Shown piece after piece: positions 19,097-27,197 of a DNA stretch of 64,000 nt. The DNA comes from Paenibacillus sanguinis 2301083 = DSM 16941 (GTDB lineage Bacteria > Bacillota > Bacilli > Paenibacillales > Paenibacillaceae): the NCBI RefSeq assembly GCF_000374825.1, contig NZ_KB895380.1:1-64000 (forward strand), in the 5' to 3' direction. Both the position numbers and the translations under genes were made by a program. The notes under the pieces are model-generated. The model was not told where the DNA came from, did not search any database, and saw only the letters and a program-made list of their open reading frames with translations. Positions within the stretch are counted from its first letter, which is position 1. Each line of letters begins with the position of its first letter.

Positions 19097-19154
19097 AAAA
19101 AAATTCCCGGCTATTCATAGGTATGCCAAAGCACCCTATTCGTAGCCAGGAATT
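19095..19154 (-). terminator. Riboswitch expression-platform terminator
   Basis: Minus-strand stem ATTCCTGGCTACGAATAGG ... CCTATGAATAGCCGGGAAT with a run of nine T. The 5' arm uses the P3/J3-1/P1 strand of the aptamer (TACGAA), so ligand-stabilised P1 and the terminator arm interact as in purine-switch off-regulation. Confidence 0.85.
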
Positions 19155-19206
19155 TGTGGTTCCTTGTAGAGACCCTCAATCCATATTATCGAGGTTATAC
19201 GAACGT
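19139..19206 (-). ncRNA. Purine riboswitch, guanine type
   Basis: On the minus strand P1 (TTCGTA / TACGAA) encloses ATAACCTCGATAATATGG, P2 closing GAGGGTCTCTAC, and P3 AAGGAACC...TTCC with the conserved loops (GATAATATGG, CACAAAT). This matches the purine aptamer layout closely. The specificity base in J3/1 is C (GGCTACGA), which in xpt-type switches pairs with guanine or hypoxanthine; adenine switches have U. Gene control target: the FAD oxidoreductase at 16982-18430, about 670 bases downstream beyond the MITE-like copies. Confidence 0.92.
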
Positions 19207-19239
19207 TAGCTATCTCATGTATCTCCCTGAAACAACCAT

Positions 19240-19268
19240 AGTATATTGAAAAAAATAGACCAAGTCAA
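19240..19268 (-). promoter_or_regulatory. Sigma-A promoter driving the purine riboswitch
   Basis: TTGACT (19268-19263), 17-base spacer, TATACT (19245-19240) on the minus strand, about 35 bases before the aptamer. The remaining bases to 19476 are AT-rich and hold a TATAAT-like box for the plus-strand gene at 19477 without a clear -35. Confidence 0.8.
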
Positions 19269-19476
19269 GTTTAAAAACCAATTAATATTCGTATTTAAAT
19301 TAAAAATACAATTACATTCATTATTAAATCCATATAAACCACAAATAAACACGAACATTAATATAATTAATTACTTATTTTGTTGACTTTCCCTAATTAG
19401 CTTTCTCTAGCCAGCCTATTATATAATAAGCTTATGCTTTATCACTTTAATATTTAACAAGGAGTAGATGTAGAGA

Positions 19477-20784
19477 ATGGACAGTGACAGGCTTTTGGTA
19501 TTGTACTTGGTTTTGGTCGTAATCCTCATTGCGCTCACCGCATTTTTCGTGGCCGTAGAGTTTGCGATAGTACGCGTCCGGGGGAGCCGGGTTGATCAGT
19601 TAATTGCGGAAGGGCATAAGGGGGCGCCCGCCGTGAAACTGGTAACCTCGAATCTCGATGGTTATTTGTCAGCATGTCAGCTTGGGATCACGATCACCGC
19701 GCTGGGACTTGGCTGGCTAGGGGAACCTACCGTAGAGAAAATACTTCATCCGGTGTTTCAAAGCCTTGAATTACCTGAAGCAGTCAGCAGTGGGCTTTCT
19801 TTTATTATCGCATTTGTAGTCATTACTTATTTACACGTGGTTGTCGGGGAACTGGCCCCAAAAACGATGGCCATTCGCAAATCCGAGGAGATCGCCTTGC
19901 TTACGGCCAGACCTTTGATCTTGTTCACCAAGATCATGCGCCCGTTTATCTGGACCTTGAATGGCTCGGCCAACCAGCTTGTACGCCTGATCGGCATCAA
20001 GCCCGCCTCCGAGCATGAAGATGCTCACTCGGAGGAAGAATTGCAAATCATCATTAACGAAAGCTTTGAAAGCGGCAAAATCAACCAGAACGAATACGGA
20101 TATGTAAATCGTGTTTTTGCGTTTGATAACTTGCTGGCTAAGGAAATTATGGTTCCGCGTACCGACATGGTGTGCTTATATACGGATAAGACGCGGCAAG
20201 AGAATCTGGATATCATCAAGGAACAGCAATACACACGTTTTCCCGTGGTGGAAGGCAGCAAGGATAATATTATTGGCGTCATTAATACCAAGCAATTTTT
20301 CTTATCCTATGACAGTAATCCCGACCTGGAGCTTGCTTCCTTGCTACAGCCGGCCATGACGGTGTCGGAGGTTACTCCAATCAACGAATTGCTTAAAAAA
20401 ATGCAGGCTGAAGGCACTCACATTGCTATTCTGATTGATGAGTACGGCGGGACAGCCGGACTAGTCACACTGGAGGATATCCTTGAGGAGCTGGTCGGAG
20501 AGATCCGGGATGAGTTCGACAAGGAAGAAGAAGATCCACTCGTACAACTAAATGAGCATCATGTGGTTGCCTTGGGAACCGTAACCGTTAATCAGATTAA
20601 CGAAGTGCTGCTGACAGGGCTCAGCACCGAGGAAGTGGATACCATCGGCGGCTGGCTCTATGGCATGAATCCGGCGATGGACGTGGGCGAAACGCTGGAG
20701 CATGAAGACCTGACCTTCAAGCTGCTGGAGAAAGAGCCTCACCGTTTCAGAAAGCTTGAGATTATGAAGCAAGGATCGGCCTAA
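19477..20784 (+). CDS. CNNM/HlyC-CorC family membrane protein with CBS domains
   Basis: A 435-residue inner-membrane protein of the hemolysin-like family (YrkA/YhdP/YugS type). Members are linked to magnesium or other cation export or sensing; 'hemolysin' is a historic name. The DUF21/CNNM membrane domain covers about 1-190, with helices at 5-30, 65-85 and 105-125. A CBS pair follows (about 205-335: MVPRTDMVCLYTDKTRQENL; GTHIAILIDEYGGTAGLVTL), then a C-terminal transporter-associated domain (about 350-430). AAGGAG is 12 bases upstream of the chosen start. It is divergent from the riboswitch promoter and ends at a strong terminator. Confidence 0.92.
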   Translation: MDSDRLLVLYLVLVVILIALTAFFVAVEFAIVRVRGSRVDQLIAEGHKGAPAVKLVTSNLDGYLSACQLGITITALGLGWLGEPTVEKILHPVFQSLELPEAVSSGLSFIIAFVVITYLHVVVGELAPKTMAIRKSEEIALLTARPLILFTKIMRPFIWTLNGSANQLVRLIGIKPASEHEDAHSEEELQIIINESFESGKINQNEYGYVNRVFAFDNLLAKEIMVPRTDMVCLYTDKTRQENLDIIKEQQYTRFPVVEGSKDNIIGVINTKQFFLSYDSNPDLELASLLQPAMTVSEVTPINELLKKMQAEGTHIAILIDEYGGTAGLVTLEDILEELVGEIRDEFDKEEEDPLVQLNEHHVVALGTVTVNQINEVLLTGLSTEEVDTIGGWLYGMNPAMDVGETLEHEDLTFKLLEKEPHRFRKLEIMKQGSA

Positions 20785-20817
20785 CAACCCGTTCCGTTCT
20801 ATAGATGATAGACTTGT

Positions 20818-20866
20818 AAAAAAGCGAGCTTGCCAAGCACTTTCCTCTGGCAAGCTCGCTTTATAT
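20818..20866. terminator. Bidirectional terminator
   Basis: AAAGCGAGCTTGCCA / TGGCAAGCTCGCTTT, a perfect 15-pair stem with T-rich ends on both strands. It lies between genes ending at 20784 (+) and 20937 (-). Confidence 0.85.
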
Positions 20867-20932
20867 TAGTATAAGTACGAGTTCAGACGAAAGCACATGC
20901 CAGGCCCGGCTGAATTCAAGATTCGATGTCGA
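20867..20932 (+). mobile_element. Truncated MITE-like copy 5
   Basis: Holds the TAGTATAAGT edge and the core GCCCGGCTGAATTCAAG plus ATTCGATGTCG, but lacks the right inverted repeat. It ends four bases from the stop codon of the gene at 20937. Confidence 0.65.
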
Positions 20933-20936
20933 AAAA

Positions 20937-22544
20937 TTACGGCAATAGATTGCGGTGCAGCTCTGCCACTTCCTCTTCGTTGATTGGCTTATCGCCATAA
21001 CGAGCCGGATAATAAAGCTTAAGCAATCGCTGAATAACCGAATCTCCTGGGGCTTGTTCCAAGCCCCAGGGCCCACTTTGGGAGCTTGCATTTCCTTTCC
21101 ATCTGCGTCCTGACGCTTTCCGCAGCTCTGGCTGCCGTGCTTGCTCACAGCGTATATCCTCTGCTGTTTCCCTTGGGGTCAGTTCAGCCTTTAAGCTATA
21201 CCCCCGATCCCGCTCTTTGCGTAAGAACTGACGGTATAAGTAACGTACCTGCTTGCGGCTATCCTTCATCTCTTCCCATCGTTCCGGCGCTGCTGCCCTG
21301 ACGCCGAATAAACGTGAAGCTGCCTGACGCCAGCCTTGCAGCGTATCCTCCCAGCTAAAAATGTTCTTCTCTTCGTCCCGATATACCTCCTGAGAGGGAA
21401 GTGGCGACTCCCGGCGCAACAAGGATAATAACCTGGCGATGCTTTTACGCCAGAGGGTTCCACCATGACGGTACAGCCAATATATAGCCCCGCCAATCAG
21501 CAATGCGATCACCAAACCGCCAAAAACATAAAAAAGGATGTTTAGCAGCTCTGCCAGCATACCAGGCTCACTGACCTCTTCAGGAAGTGGTGGCCGAGCA
21601 GGCATCGCAGGCGGCTCTTCCGGCAGGATAGGTTCAGGGGCTGGCGAGCGCGTCAGCCATTGTATCAGCCCGCGAAGCAGCTCCCATAACACGCCTCCGA
21701 TCCAGCGCCCAACTCCAGCCGCAAGCAAAAGCGAAGCTGCTATTATAGCCGCCATGAACAGCCGGTTATGCCGTTTCAAGCCAGCAGGCAACCGTTCATG
21801 TGAGCCGGTCGAATCCAGATTATAACGTAAATGCTGATGATTCGTTACGAAGAGTACGGCTGCTACGCAAGCAGCCCCGGCCCAAGTCAACAGTGGAACA
21901 GTGTCGCTAAGCAGAGGGACTTTGGGAAACACAATTCCGGCGATAAAATAGTTCGCAATTGCCGCCCAGTACAAGCGATATTGTCCCTCGCGCGCCGCAG
22001 CGGTTAACCCCTGCATGGTACACACAACGGCAGCACCAAGGAAGGCCGCTGCCTGAACCATCAATAATACCCGGGCAGGCCCGGCCGTAATATCGCTGCC
22101 TGGGAATCCCAGACGAGGCAGCCAGATCAACGGCAATGATGCATACCCCGCCCCCAGGCATACAGCCATAACCCCTCGCTGCCATAACCTGCGCATACGC
22201 AAGCTCAGCAAAGCTCCAATCAGCGACAAGAGCGGCAATCCTCCTAGCCAAATAAAGGATTGCCCTTCCGGCCACGCATAAACAACGAACAAAATCCAAA
22301 TGGGGAGAAGCAAAGTGTGCTCCATAAGGCAGGACAGCCATAATCGCAAGGAATTCCGCAGGGAGGAAACGCGCTTTTGATTCGTATCATTCTCTGCGGC
22401 ATTCCACTTCAGTGAGGCGCTATCTACAGCTTCCCGTTCACTTCCCTGTACGAATGAATCTCCAGCATCTGCTTGAAGCTCTGACCCGTGGCTCCCCTTC
22501 TTCTGATCGAGTGGCACCTTTTCCCCTCCCCGTCTATTAAGCAT
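20937..22544 (-). CDS. Membrane protein with C-terminal DUF4129-like domain
   Basis: About 535 residues. The N-terminal half carries some seven to eight hydrophobic helices (from WLSCLMEHTLLLPIWILFVV onward), then a Pro-rich extracytoplasmic segment (PAPEPILPEEPPAMPARPPL), another membrane helix (FYVFGGLVIALLIGGAIYWL) and a cytoplasmic tail. The tail matches DUF4129: YRQFLRKERDRGYSLKAELT, then TPRETAEDI, and near the end LYYPARYGDKPI. DUF4129 proteins usually lie beside MoxR ATPase and DUF58 genes; here those are 30 kb away at 51409-53489. Start uncertain: ATG at 22544 follows a GAGG-type site, but a GTG at 22559 is possible. Function unknown, probably envelope-related. Confidence 0.7.
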   Translation of the reverse strand: MLNRRGGEKVPLDQKKGSHGSELQADAGDSFVQGSEREAVDSASLKWNAAENDTNQKRVSSLRNSLRLWLSCLMEHTLLLPIWILFVVYAWPEGQSFIWLGGLPLLSLIGALLSLRMRRLWQRGVMAVCLGAGYASLPLIWLPRLGFPGSDITAGPARVLLMVQAAAFLGAAVVCTMQGLTAAAREGQYRLYWAAIANYFIAGIVFPKVPLLSDTVPLLTWAGAACVAAVLFVTNHQHLRYNLDSTGSHERLPAGLKRHNRLFMAAIIAASLLLAAGVGRWIGGVLWELLRGLIQWLTRSPAPEPILPEEPPAMPARPPLPEEVSEPGMLAELLNILFYVFGGLVIALLIGGAIYWLYRHGGTLWRKSIARLLSLLRRESPLPSQEVYRDEEKNIFSWEDTLQGWRQAASRLFGVRAAAPERWEEMKDSRKQVRYLYRQFLRKERDRGYSLKAELTPRETAEDIRCEQARQPELRKASGRRWKGNASSQSGPWGLEQAPGDSVIQRLLKLYYPARYGDKPINEEEVAELHRNLLP

Positions 22545-22632
22545 CCCGCCCTCATTCACATTGTGCGTATGTACATAAACTTACTGTTTCGATCATACCA
22601 TATCGTCCGGTCAAGCATGTATGCAACGTAAA

Positions 22633-22668
22633 AAAATCCCCTGCTCCTTTATGGACACAGAGGATTAT
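22633..22668 (-). terminator. Terminator of the epimerase gene
   Basis: Minus-strand AATCC-t-CTG / CAG-g-GGATT with a seven-T run, about 65 bases past the stop at 22731. Confidence 0.6.
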
Positions 22669-22730
22669 AATTATAGAATTCGCTCGCTATTCCAACTCAT
22701 ATTCACTCTCCGGACTAACTCGCCTCGCCT

Positions 22731-23714
22731 TTAAATCACTGAAATAGATGCTTCACTATAACCCAACCGTTCTACTAGCAGAGGATTCTGGCGGGCTTCC
22801 ATCTCGAACTCTACCATCTCCCGCAGGCCCTCGTACAATGTATATTGTGGCTCCCACCACAACACATCACGTGCCTTGCCATTATCCAGTACACTATGTC
22901 CGATATCTCCCGCCGAAGCTGAATGGAACTGCGGCTGCAGCTGACGCCCGGAGAGTTCCTTCAGCAGCTCCACCACTTCCAATAGCGAGGTCCCCTTGCC
23001 GCTGCCAATATTCATGACGTGATTCTGATTCGTCCGCAGCGCAAGTACCGTTGCATCCGCAATATCCTTAACATAAATAAAATCACGAGTCTGGCTGCCA
23101 TCCCCAAAAATATCCAGGGGCAATCCGGCCAGCATCCGCTCGACAAAGACCGTGAGCACGCCGTCCTCCCCGGTCCGGCGTTTCCGAATGCCATAGACAT
23201 TGGCATATCTCAGGATTGTATAGCCCAGCCCGTAACGTTCGCCAAACGCCTTTATGTATCTCTCCCCCACCCGTTTGGACATCCCGTAAAAGGACAACGG
23301 CTCCGTTCCATGCGACTCCTCGATGGGAAGTTGCAAGGGATTGCCGTATACAGCAGCCGAGGAAGCAAACACAAGCTTTTGCACCCCGTAGCGGACACAT
23401 TGCTCCAGCACATTCACCGTTCCCAAAATATTCGTCTGCGCATCCCCAAGCGGACGATTTAAGGAATGCCGAACACTGGTCTGTGCGGCCAAATGAATGA
23501 CCCCATCCGGCCGCTCCTGTGCAAAAACATCCTCCAGTTCTTTAGACGCCACATCCACAGCATAATAGGCCACTGCCTGATCCGCTTCCAGGCTATGCCT
23601 TCCTCCATGCCGGACTCCATTATCTGCGACAACTACCTGCTCACCTTGCTCCCTCAACCGCTTTGCCGTCTCACTACCAATGAATCCCGCTCCCCCTGTT
23701 ACCAACACCTTCAT
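22731..23714 (-). CDS. NAD-dependent nucleotide-sugar epimerase/dehydratase (GalE-like)
   Basis: A 327-residue short-chain dehydrogenase of the extended type. The NAD-binding motif is VTGGAGFIGSETA (residues 4-16), the catalytic triad is seen as ASSAAVYG (Ser) and YGMSKRVGE (Tyr-x-x-x-Lys), and the substrate region NVYGIRKRRTGEDGVLTVFV is typical of UDP-glucose 4-epimerases. It would interconvert UDP-sugars in the cytoplasm for cell-surface glycan synthesis; the exact sugar cannot be assigned. Start at 23714 chosen for alignment with the NAD motif; an SD-like GGGAGAG lies about 10 bases upstream. No gal genes adjoin, so a galactose catabolic role is not supported. Confidence 0.85.
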   Translation of the reverse strand: MKVLVTGGAGFIGSETAKRLREQGEQVVVADNGVRHGGRHSLEADQAVAYYAVDVASKELEDVFAQERPDGVIHLAAQTSVRHSLNRPLGDAQTNILGTVNVLEQCVRYGVQKLVFASSAAVYGNPLQLPIEESHGTEPLSFYGMSKRVGERYIKAFGERYGLGYTILRYANVYGIRKRRTGEDGVLTVFVERMLAGLPLDIFGDGSQTRDFIYVKDIADATVLALRTNQNHVMNIGSGKGTSLLEVVELLKELSGRQLQPQFHSASAGDIGHSVLDNGKARDVLWWEPQYTLYEGLREMVEFEMEARQNPLLVERLGYSEASISVI

Positions 23715-23846
23715 TCTTCCGACTCTCCCATTCCCCAATATAATGGCATTATGACGTTAACTGCCGCTTCAACACCGTATGTAGGCTTGGGACGAAATAG
23801 ACTAGTTGGACAATGACAAGCATTAAAAATTCAAATTTTTCGGCTA

Positions 23847-23875
23847 TTGATTTTGAGAATGATTATCATTATTAT
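23847..23875 (+). promoter_or_regulatory. Promoter with embedded Fur box, for the LysR gene
   Basis: TTGATT (23847-23852), 17-base spacer, TATTAT (23870-23875). The spacer and -10 carry GAGAATGATTATCATTATT (23856-23874), 16 of 19 positions matching the classical Fur box GATAATGATAATCATTATC. Binding there would block RNA polymerase, so the regulator is expected to be made when iron is scarce. Confidence 0.75.
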
Positions 23876-23929
23876 GGGATTAAGGATATCTTGTGATAAA
23901 TGTCACAGCGACGCGAGGTGAACAACACA

Positions 23930-24844
23930 ATGAAATTACTAGACAGGCTGGAGACCTTGCTGACACTCGCTGAATGCAATTCCTTCACCGAGACCGCCAA
24001 GCGTCTTTATTGCACACAACCGACAATCACCAAGCATGTTCAGCAGCTCGAGGCCTACTTTGGCGCCACTCTGCTCATTCGGGATGGCAATGGCATTCGC
24101 TGGACTGCTGCTGGCGAAATTGCACTGAATTACAGCCGGAAAACTATTCATCTGCTAATGGAGGCACAGGAGAAGGTACGCCATTCCGTGCTGCAGCATA
24201 ATCAGATTTGTTCCATATACACCAGCCAATATATAGCTTCCTGCCATTTGCCGGAAATATTAAATGCCTATCACCGCAAATTCCCCAATCAGTTACTGGA
24301 AATTCATGCACTGAATTATGCCGATCTTCGTCAGGCCCTGCTCGCGGGCCAAGCCAGATTTGCCCTGATGCCCCTTTACGAAGAGGATGAGCAATTACAG
24401 GAGCACTTCACCTCCAGACAGCTGTTTGAGGAACAGCTTGTTCTTGTCATGCCTGCTGATCATCCCTGGGCATCCCGCAAGCGAGTTGCGATGCGCGAGC
24501 TGAACAGGCAAACCTTGCTGCTCTCGCAGAGCAAATATATGAATCAGCTAATTTCACAATATCTGCAACGCTATAATGCACGGGTACAATTTTTACAGAT
24601 GAGCAATTTTCAGATTATAGCTCAGGCGGTTAAGGCCCATCTTGGGTTGTCTTTCCTTCCTGCGCCTGTTGTGACCGAATGGCTGGCTCGCGGCGAGCTG
24701 GCTGCCGTGCCGCTTTCCTCACTGTCGCTTACCCGTTCCAACGGGCTGCTCATACCACTGAAGAGCCGGCTTACCGAGCCCGAGCAAGACTTCATACGTG
24801 AGACCGCAAGCTACTTCAAGAGCCGGTTTCCGAAAATCGTGTAA
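23930..24844 (+). CDS. LysR-family transcriptional regulator
   Basis: A 304-residue regulator. The N-terminal winged helix-turn-helix (about 1-60) is typical: SFTETAKRLYCTQPTITKHV followed by QLEAYFGATLLIRDGNGIRWT. The rest is a periplasmic-binding-protein-like effector domain (about 90-295). Start at 23930 has GAGGTG nine bases upstream. The gene converges on the ABC operon ending at 24864, only 19 bases away, and both units have Fur boxes, so it probably controls that operon in response to its substrate or to iron supply. No shared terminator is visible between them, so read-through antisense is possible. Confidence 0.88.
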   Translation: MKLLDRLETLLTLAECNSFTETAKRLYCTQPTITKHVQQLEAYFGATLLIRDGNGIRWTAAGEIALNYSRKTIHLLMEAQEKVRHSVLQHNQICSIYTSQYIASCHLPEILNAYHRKFPNQLLEIHALNYADLRQALLAGQARFALMPLYEEDEQLQEHFTSRQLFEEQLVLVMPADHPWASRKRVAMRELNRQTLLLSQSKYMNQLISQYLQRYNARVQFLQMSNFQIIAQAVKAHLGLSFLPAPVVTEWLARGELAAVPLSSLSLTRSNGLLIPLKSRLTEPEQDFIRETASYFKSRFPKIV

Positions 24845-24863
24845 ATGTGCTGATTTCCAGGCT

Positions 24864-25628
24864 CTAGGCAAAAAAGCTCGCTTCAAGCAATTTTCTGGTG
24901 TAGGCCTGCTGCGGGTTTCGCAGCACCTGATGAACCGTGCCCGTTTCGATAATTTGCCCTTGCTTCATTACCACAATGCGATCTGCAAAGCCATCCAGCA
25001 CATCCAGTCTGTGGGTAATATAAAGCATCGACATCCCTGTCTGAATCCGCAGCGCCAGCAGCAATTGCATAATGCCCTTCTCCGTCTGCGTATCCAGCGC
25101 CGAGGTAATCTCATCGGCAATCAACAGCTGCGGCTTGGTGCACAAGGCTCGAGCAATCGCCACCCGCTGCTTTTGCCCTCCGGAGCACTCATTGGGACGC
25201 CGCTCAAGCAGCGCTTCCGGCAGGCCGGTCTGACGCAGCAGGCTTGCCGCCTGTTGCCAGGCCTGCTTTTTGGGCACGCCAGCAAGCCGCAACGGCTCCG
25301 CTACGATCTCCTTGATCCTCCAGTAAGGGTTTAATGAACGATCGGGATTTTGGAACACCATCTGAATGCTTTTATGATGCTGCCTGGATGCCCTGGATGT
25401 TGTGGAAGTCACGAGCGCGCTCCCAACCTCCGGCGACCAGAGAATTTCACCTTCTGTTGGCTGCTGAAGACCGCTCACAAGCTCAGCCAGAGTTGATTTT
25501 CCAGAGCCGCTTTCACCAACAAGCGCTACAATTTCCTGATCGGCCACCTTCATATTCACTCGGCTCAACGCCTCGAATGAGGATTCTCGCTTGCCATAGC
25601 GCTTGGTTATCCGCTTTATCTCCAACAT
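24864..25628 (-). CDS. Dpp/Nik-type ABC transporter ATP-binding protein (second ATPase)
   Basis: A 254-residue ATPase of the oligopeptide/nickel importer class. Walker A is GESGSGKST (residues 38-46), the signature is CSGGQKQRVAIARAL, and Walker B is LLIADEITSALD, where Ile replaces the more common Pro after Asp-Glu. It would pair with the ATPase domain fused to the permease at 25641-27197. Gap to the upstream gene is 12 bases. Last gene of a seven-gene operon; its end is 19 bases from the end of the LysR gene. Confidence 0.9.
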   Translation of the reverse strand: MLEIKRITKRYGKRESSFEALSRVNMKVADQEIVALVGESGSGKSTLAELVSGLQQPTEGEILWSPEVGSALVTSTTSRASRQHHKSIQMVFQNPDRSLNPYWRIKEIVAEPLRLAGVPKKQAWQQAASLLRQTGLPEALLERRPNECSGGQKQRVAIARALCTKPQLLIADEITSALDTQTEKGIMQLLLALRIQTGMSMLYITHRLDVLDGFADRIVVMKQGQIIETGTVHQVLRNPQQAYTRKLLEASFFA

Positions 25629-25640
25629 AGCGTTTTCCCC

Positions 25641-27197
25641 CTATTTTATTCCTTGCTCCCCCTGCTGGAATTCCGATAGTCTCCCATCCTCCAGCCACAA
25701 TATACGGTCCGCTGCATGAGCAGCCAGCTTCCAATCATGCGTTATAAGCAGCAAAATCATTTGGTGCTCCCGAACCTTACGCAGCAGCAGCTCTGCCGTC
25801 TCGCGCCCGACAATCGGGTCCAACGCGGCGGTTGGCTCGTCCGCAATCAGCAGTGACGGCTGGTTCAGCAGGGCTAGCGCAATAGCAACCCGGCTCAGCA
25901 TTCCGCCGCTCAGTTCATGCGGATATCGCTCCAACACTTCGTCACCAAGCTGTACCTCCTGCAATGCCTTCTCCGCTTGTCTTCGCCGCTCCTCCTTCGG
26001 CGTTTTGTGATTCAGCACCTCATCAAATTGCTTGCCGATCTTCAGCAACGGATTCATGCTGGCCCGCGGGTCCTGTGGAACCCATGCCGCATCCCGCCAG
26101 CGCCTTAGCTCAGACGGCCCATCATCCCCCAGGTAGATGATCTCCCCTGTGAAGGCATCTCGCGGAAGCAAGCCATAGAGCGCCCTCGCCAGCGTCGTCT
26201 TGCCCGATCCGGACTCGCCAACAAGCGCAGTCACCGAGCCGCTTGCCAGGATAAAGCTGCTTGGCTGCACTATTACCGCGCCTCCCAGCTGAACCTTAAG
26301 CCGTCTGGCAACGAGTCCACGAGCAGTGTCGGCGGCAGCCCCGGTTCCATTGTCCCATCCTTCCTCCATTTCCGCTTGGTCCGGCTCCCTTTGCTGCACA
26401 ATTGGCTTAAGCCGTCCATGAATCCCTTCCGCGAGCAAGGCAAGCGAGGTTGTAGCAACCAGCAACGCAATCATGGGCGGCAGTACCGTCCAGCTCCACA
26501 CATTCGTCAGCCACGTCTCATTGGCCTGAAAGGCCTCCTGCAGCATTTTCCCCCAGGATGCCCGGTTCGGATCGCCGATGCCGAGAAAGGATAGACTGGC
26601 TTCACTCAGTATCGCCATGCGGAAGGAAAGAATGAACTTGGCCGCCAGCAACGGCTTCAGAAACGGCAACAGATGCTTGAGGAATATATATCCGGCCCCC
26701 GCGTTATAGAGATATGCCGCCTTGACGAATTCCCTCTCCTTAAGCGACAGCACGGAGGCTCGAATCAGCCGCATATATCCCGGCCAGGTAAGGAGTCCCA
26801 ACGCTGCAATCAGTTGCAGCGTGCCCCCGCCAGTGAAGGAGGTCACAATCAGAATCAACAGCAGCGAGGGCAACACCAGCAGCAAATTCGCCAGGCCATT
26901 CAACAGTGGATCAATCCGTCGCCAGTACCCGGCTGCCAGCCCTAGCAGGGCACTCAATACCGTGCTGAGAAGGCTGACAGCAAAGCCAACCAGCAGTGAG
27001 GTGCGCGCGCCATGAACCAGACCGCTGAACATGTCCTGTCCCAGCGAGTTGGTGCCCAGCCAATGGGCCGCCGACGGCGGAGCGAGACGATCGCCAACGC
27101 TGGCAAACGGCGAATAAGGCGTTAACAGCGGCCCAAGCAGCGCCAGGGCCAGAAGCAGCAGAAGCATACTGAGTCCAGCAAGACCTGTTTTCCTCAT
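25641..27197 (-). CDS. Fused ABC permease and ATP-binding protein (DppC-DppD type)
   Basis: A 518-residue fusion. Residues 1-270 are a DppC/NikC-like permease with about six membrane helices and the loop SEASLSFLGIG that contacts the ATPase. An EPDQAEMEEGWDNG linker leads to a full ATPase (about 290-518) with Walker A GESGSGKTTLA, signature LSGGMLSRVAIAL (Met replaces Gln) and Walker B LLIADEPTAALD. In most systems these are two genes; fusion is uncommon. Start ATG overlaps the previous stop by four bases, indicating translational coupling. It forms the importer with the permease at 27194, the ATPase at 24864 and the binding protein at 28179. Confidence 0.9.
   Translation of the reverse strand: MRKTGLAGLSMLLLLLALALLGPLLTPYSPFASVGDRLAPPSAAHWLGTNSLGQDMFSGLVHGARTSLLVGFAVSLLSTVLSALLGLAAGYWRRIDPLLNGLANLLLVLPSLLLILIVTSFTGGGTLQLIAALGLLTWPGYMRLIRASVLSLKEREFVKAAYLYNAGAGYIFLKHLLPFLKPLLAAKFILSFRMAILSEASLSFLGIGDPNRASWGKMLQEAFQANETWLTNVWSWTVLPPMIALLVATTSLALLAEGIHGRLKPIVQQREPDQAEMEEGWDNGTGAAADTARGLVARRLKVQLGGAVIVQPSSFILASGSVTALVGESGSGKTTLARALYGLLPRDAFTGEIIYLGDDGPSELRRWRDAAWVPQDPRASMNPLLKIGKQFDEVLNHKTPKEERRRQAEKALQEVQLGDEVLERYPHELSGGMLSRVAIALALLNQPSLLIADEPTAALDPIVGRETAELLLRKVREHQMILLLITHDWKLAAHAADRILWLEDGRLSEFQQGEQGIK

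Noticed and set aside
19383-19425. TTGACT followed by TATTATATAAT as a promoter for the CNNM gene
   Set aside because: The spacing (28 bases or more) is too long for sigma-A; only the -10-like box is acceptable.
22731-23714. Galactose (Leloir) epimerase galE proper
   Set aside because: No galK/galT neighbours and the sequence cannot separate GalE from related epimerases, so no symbol was given.
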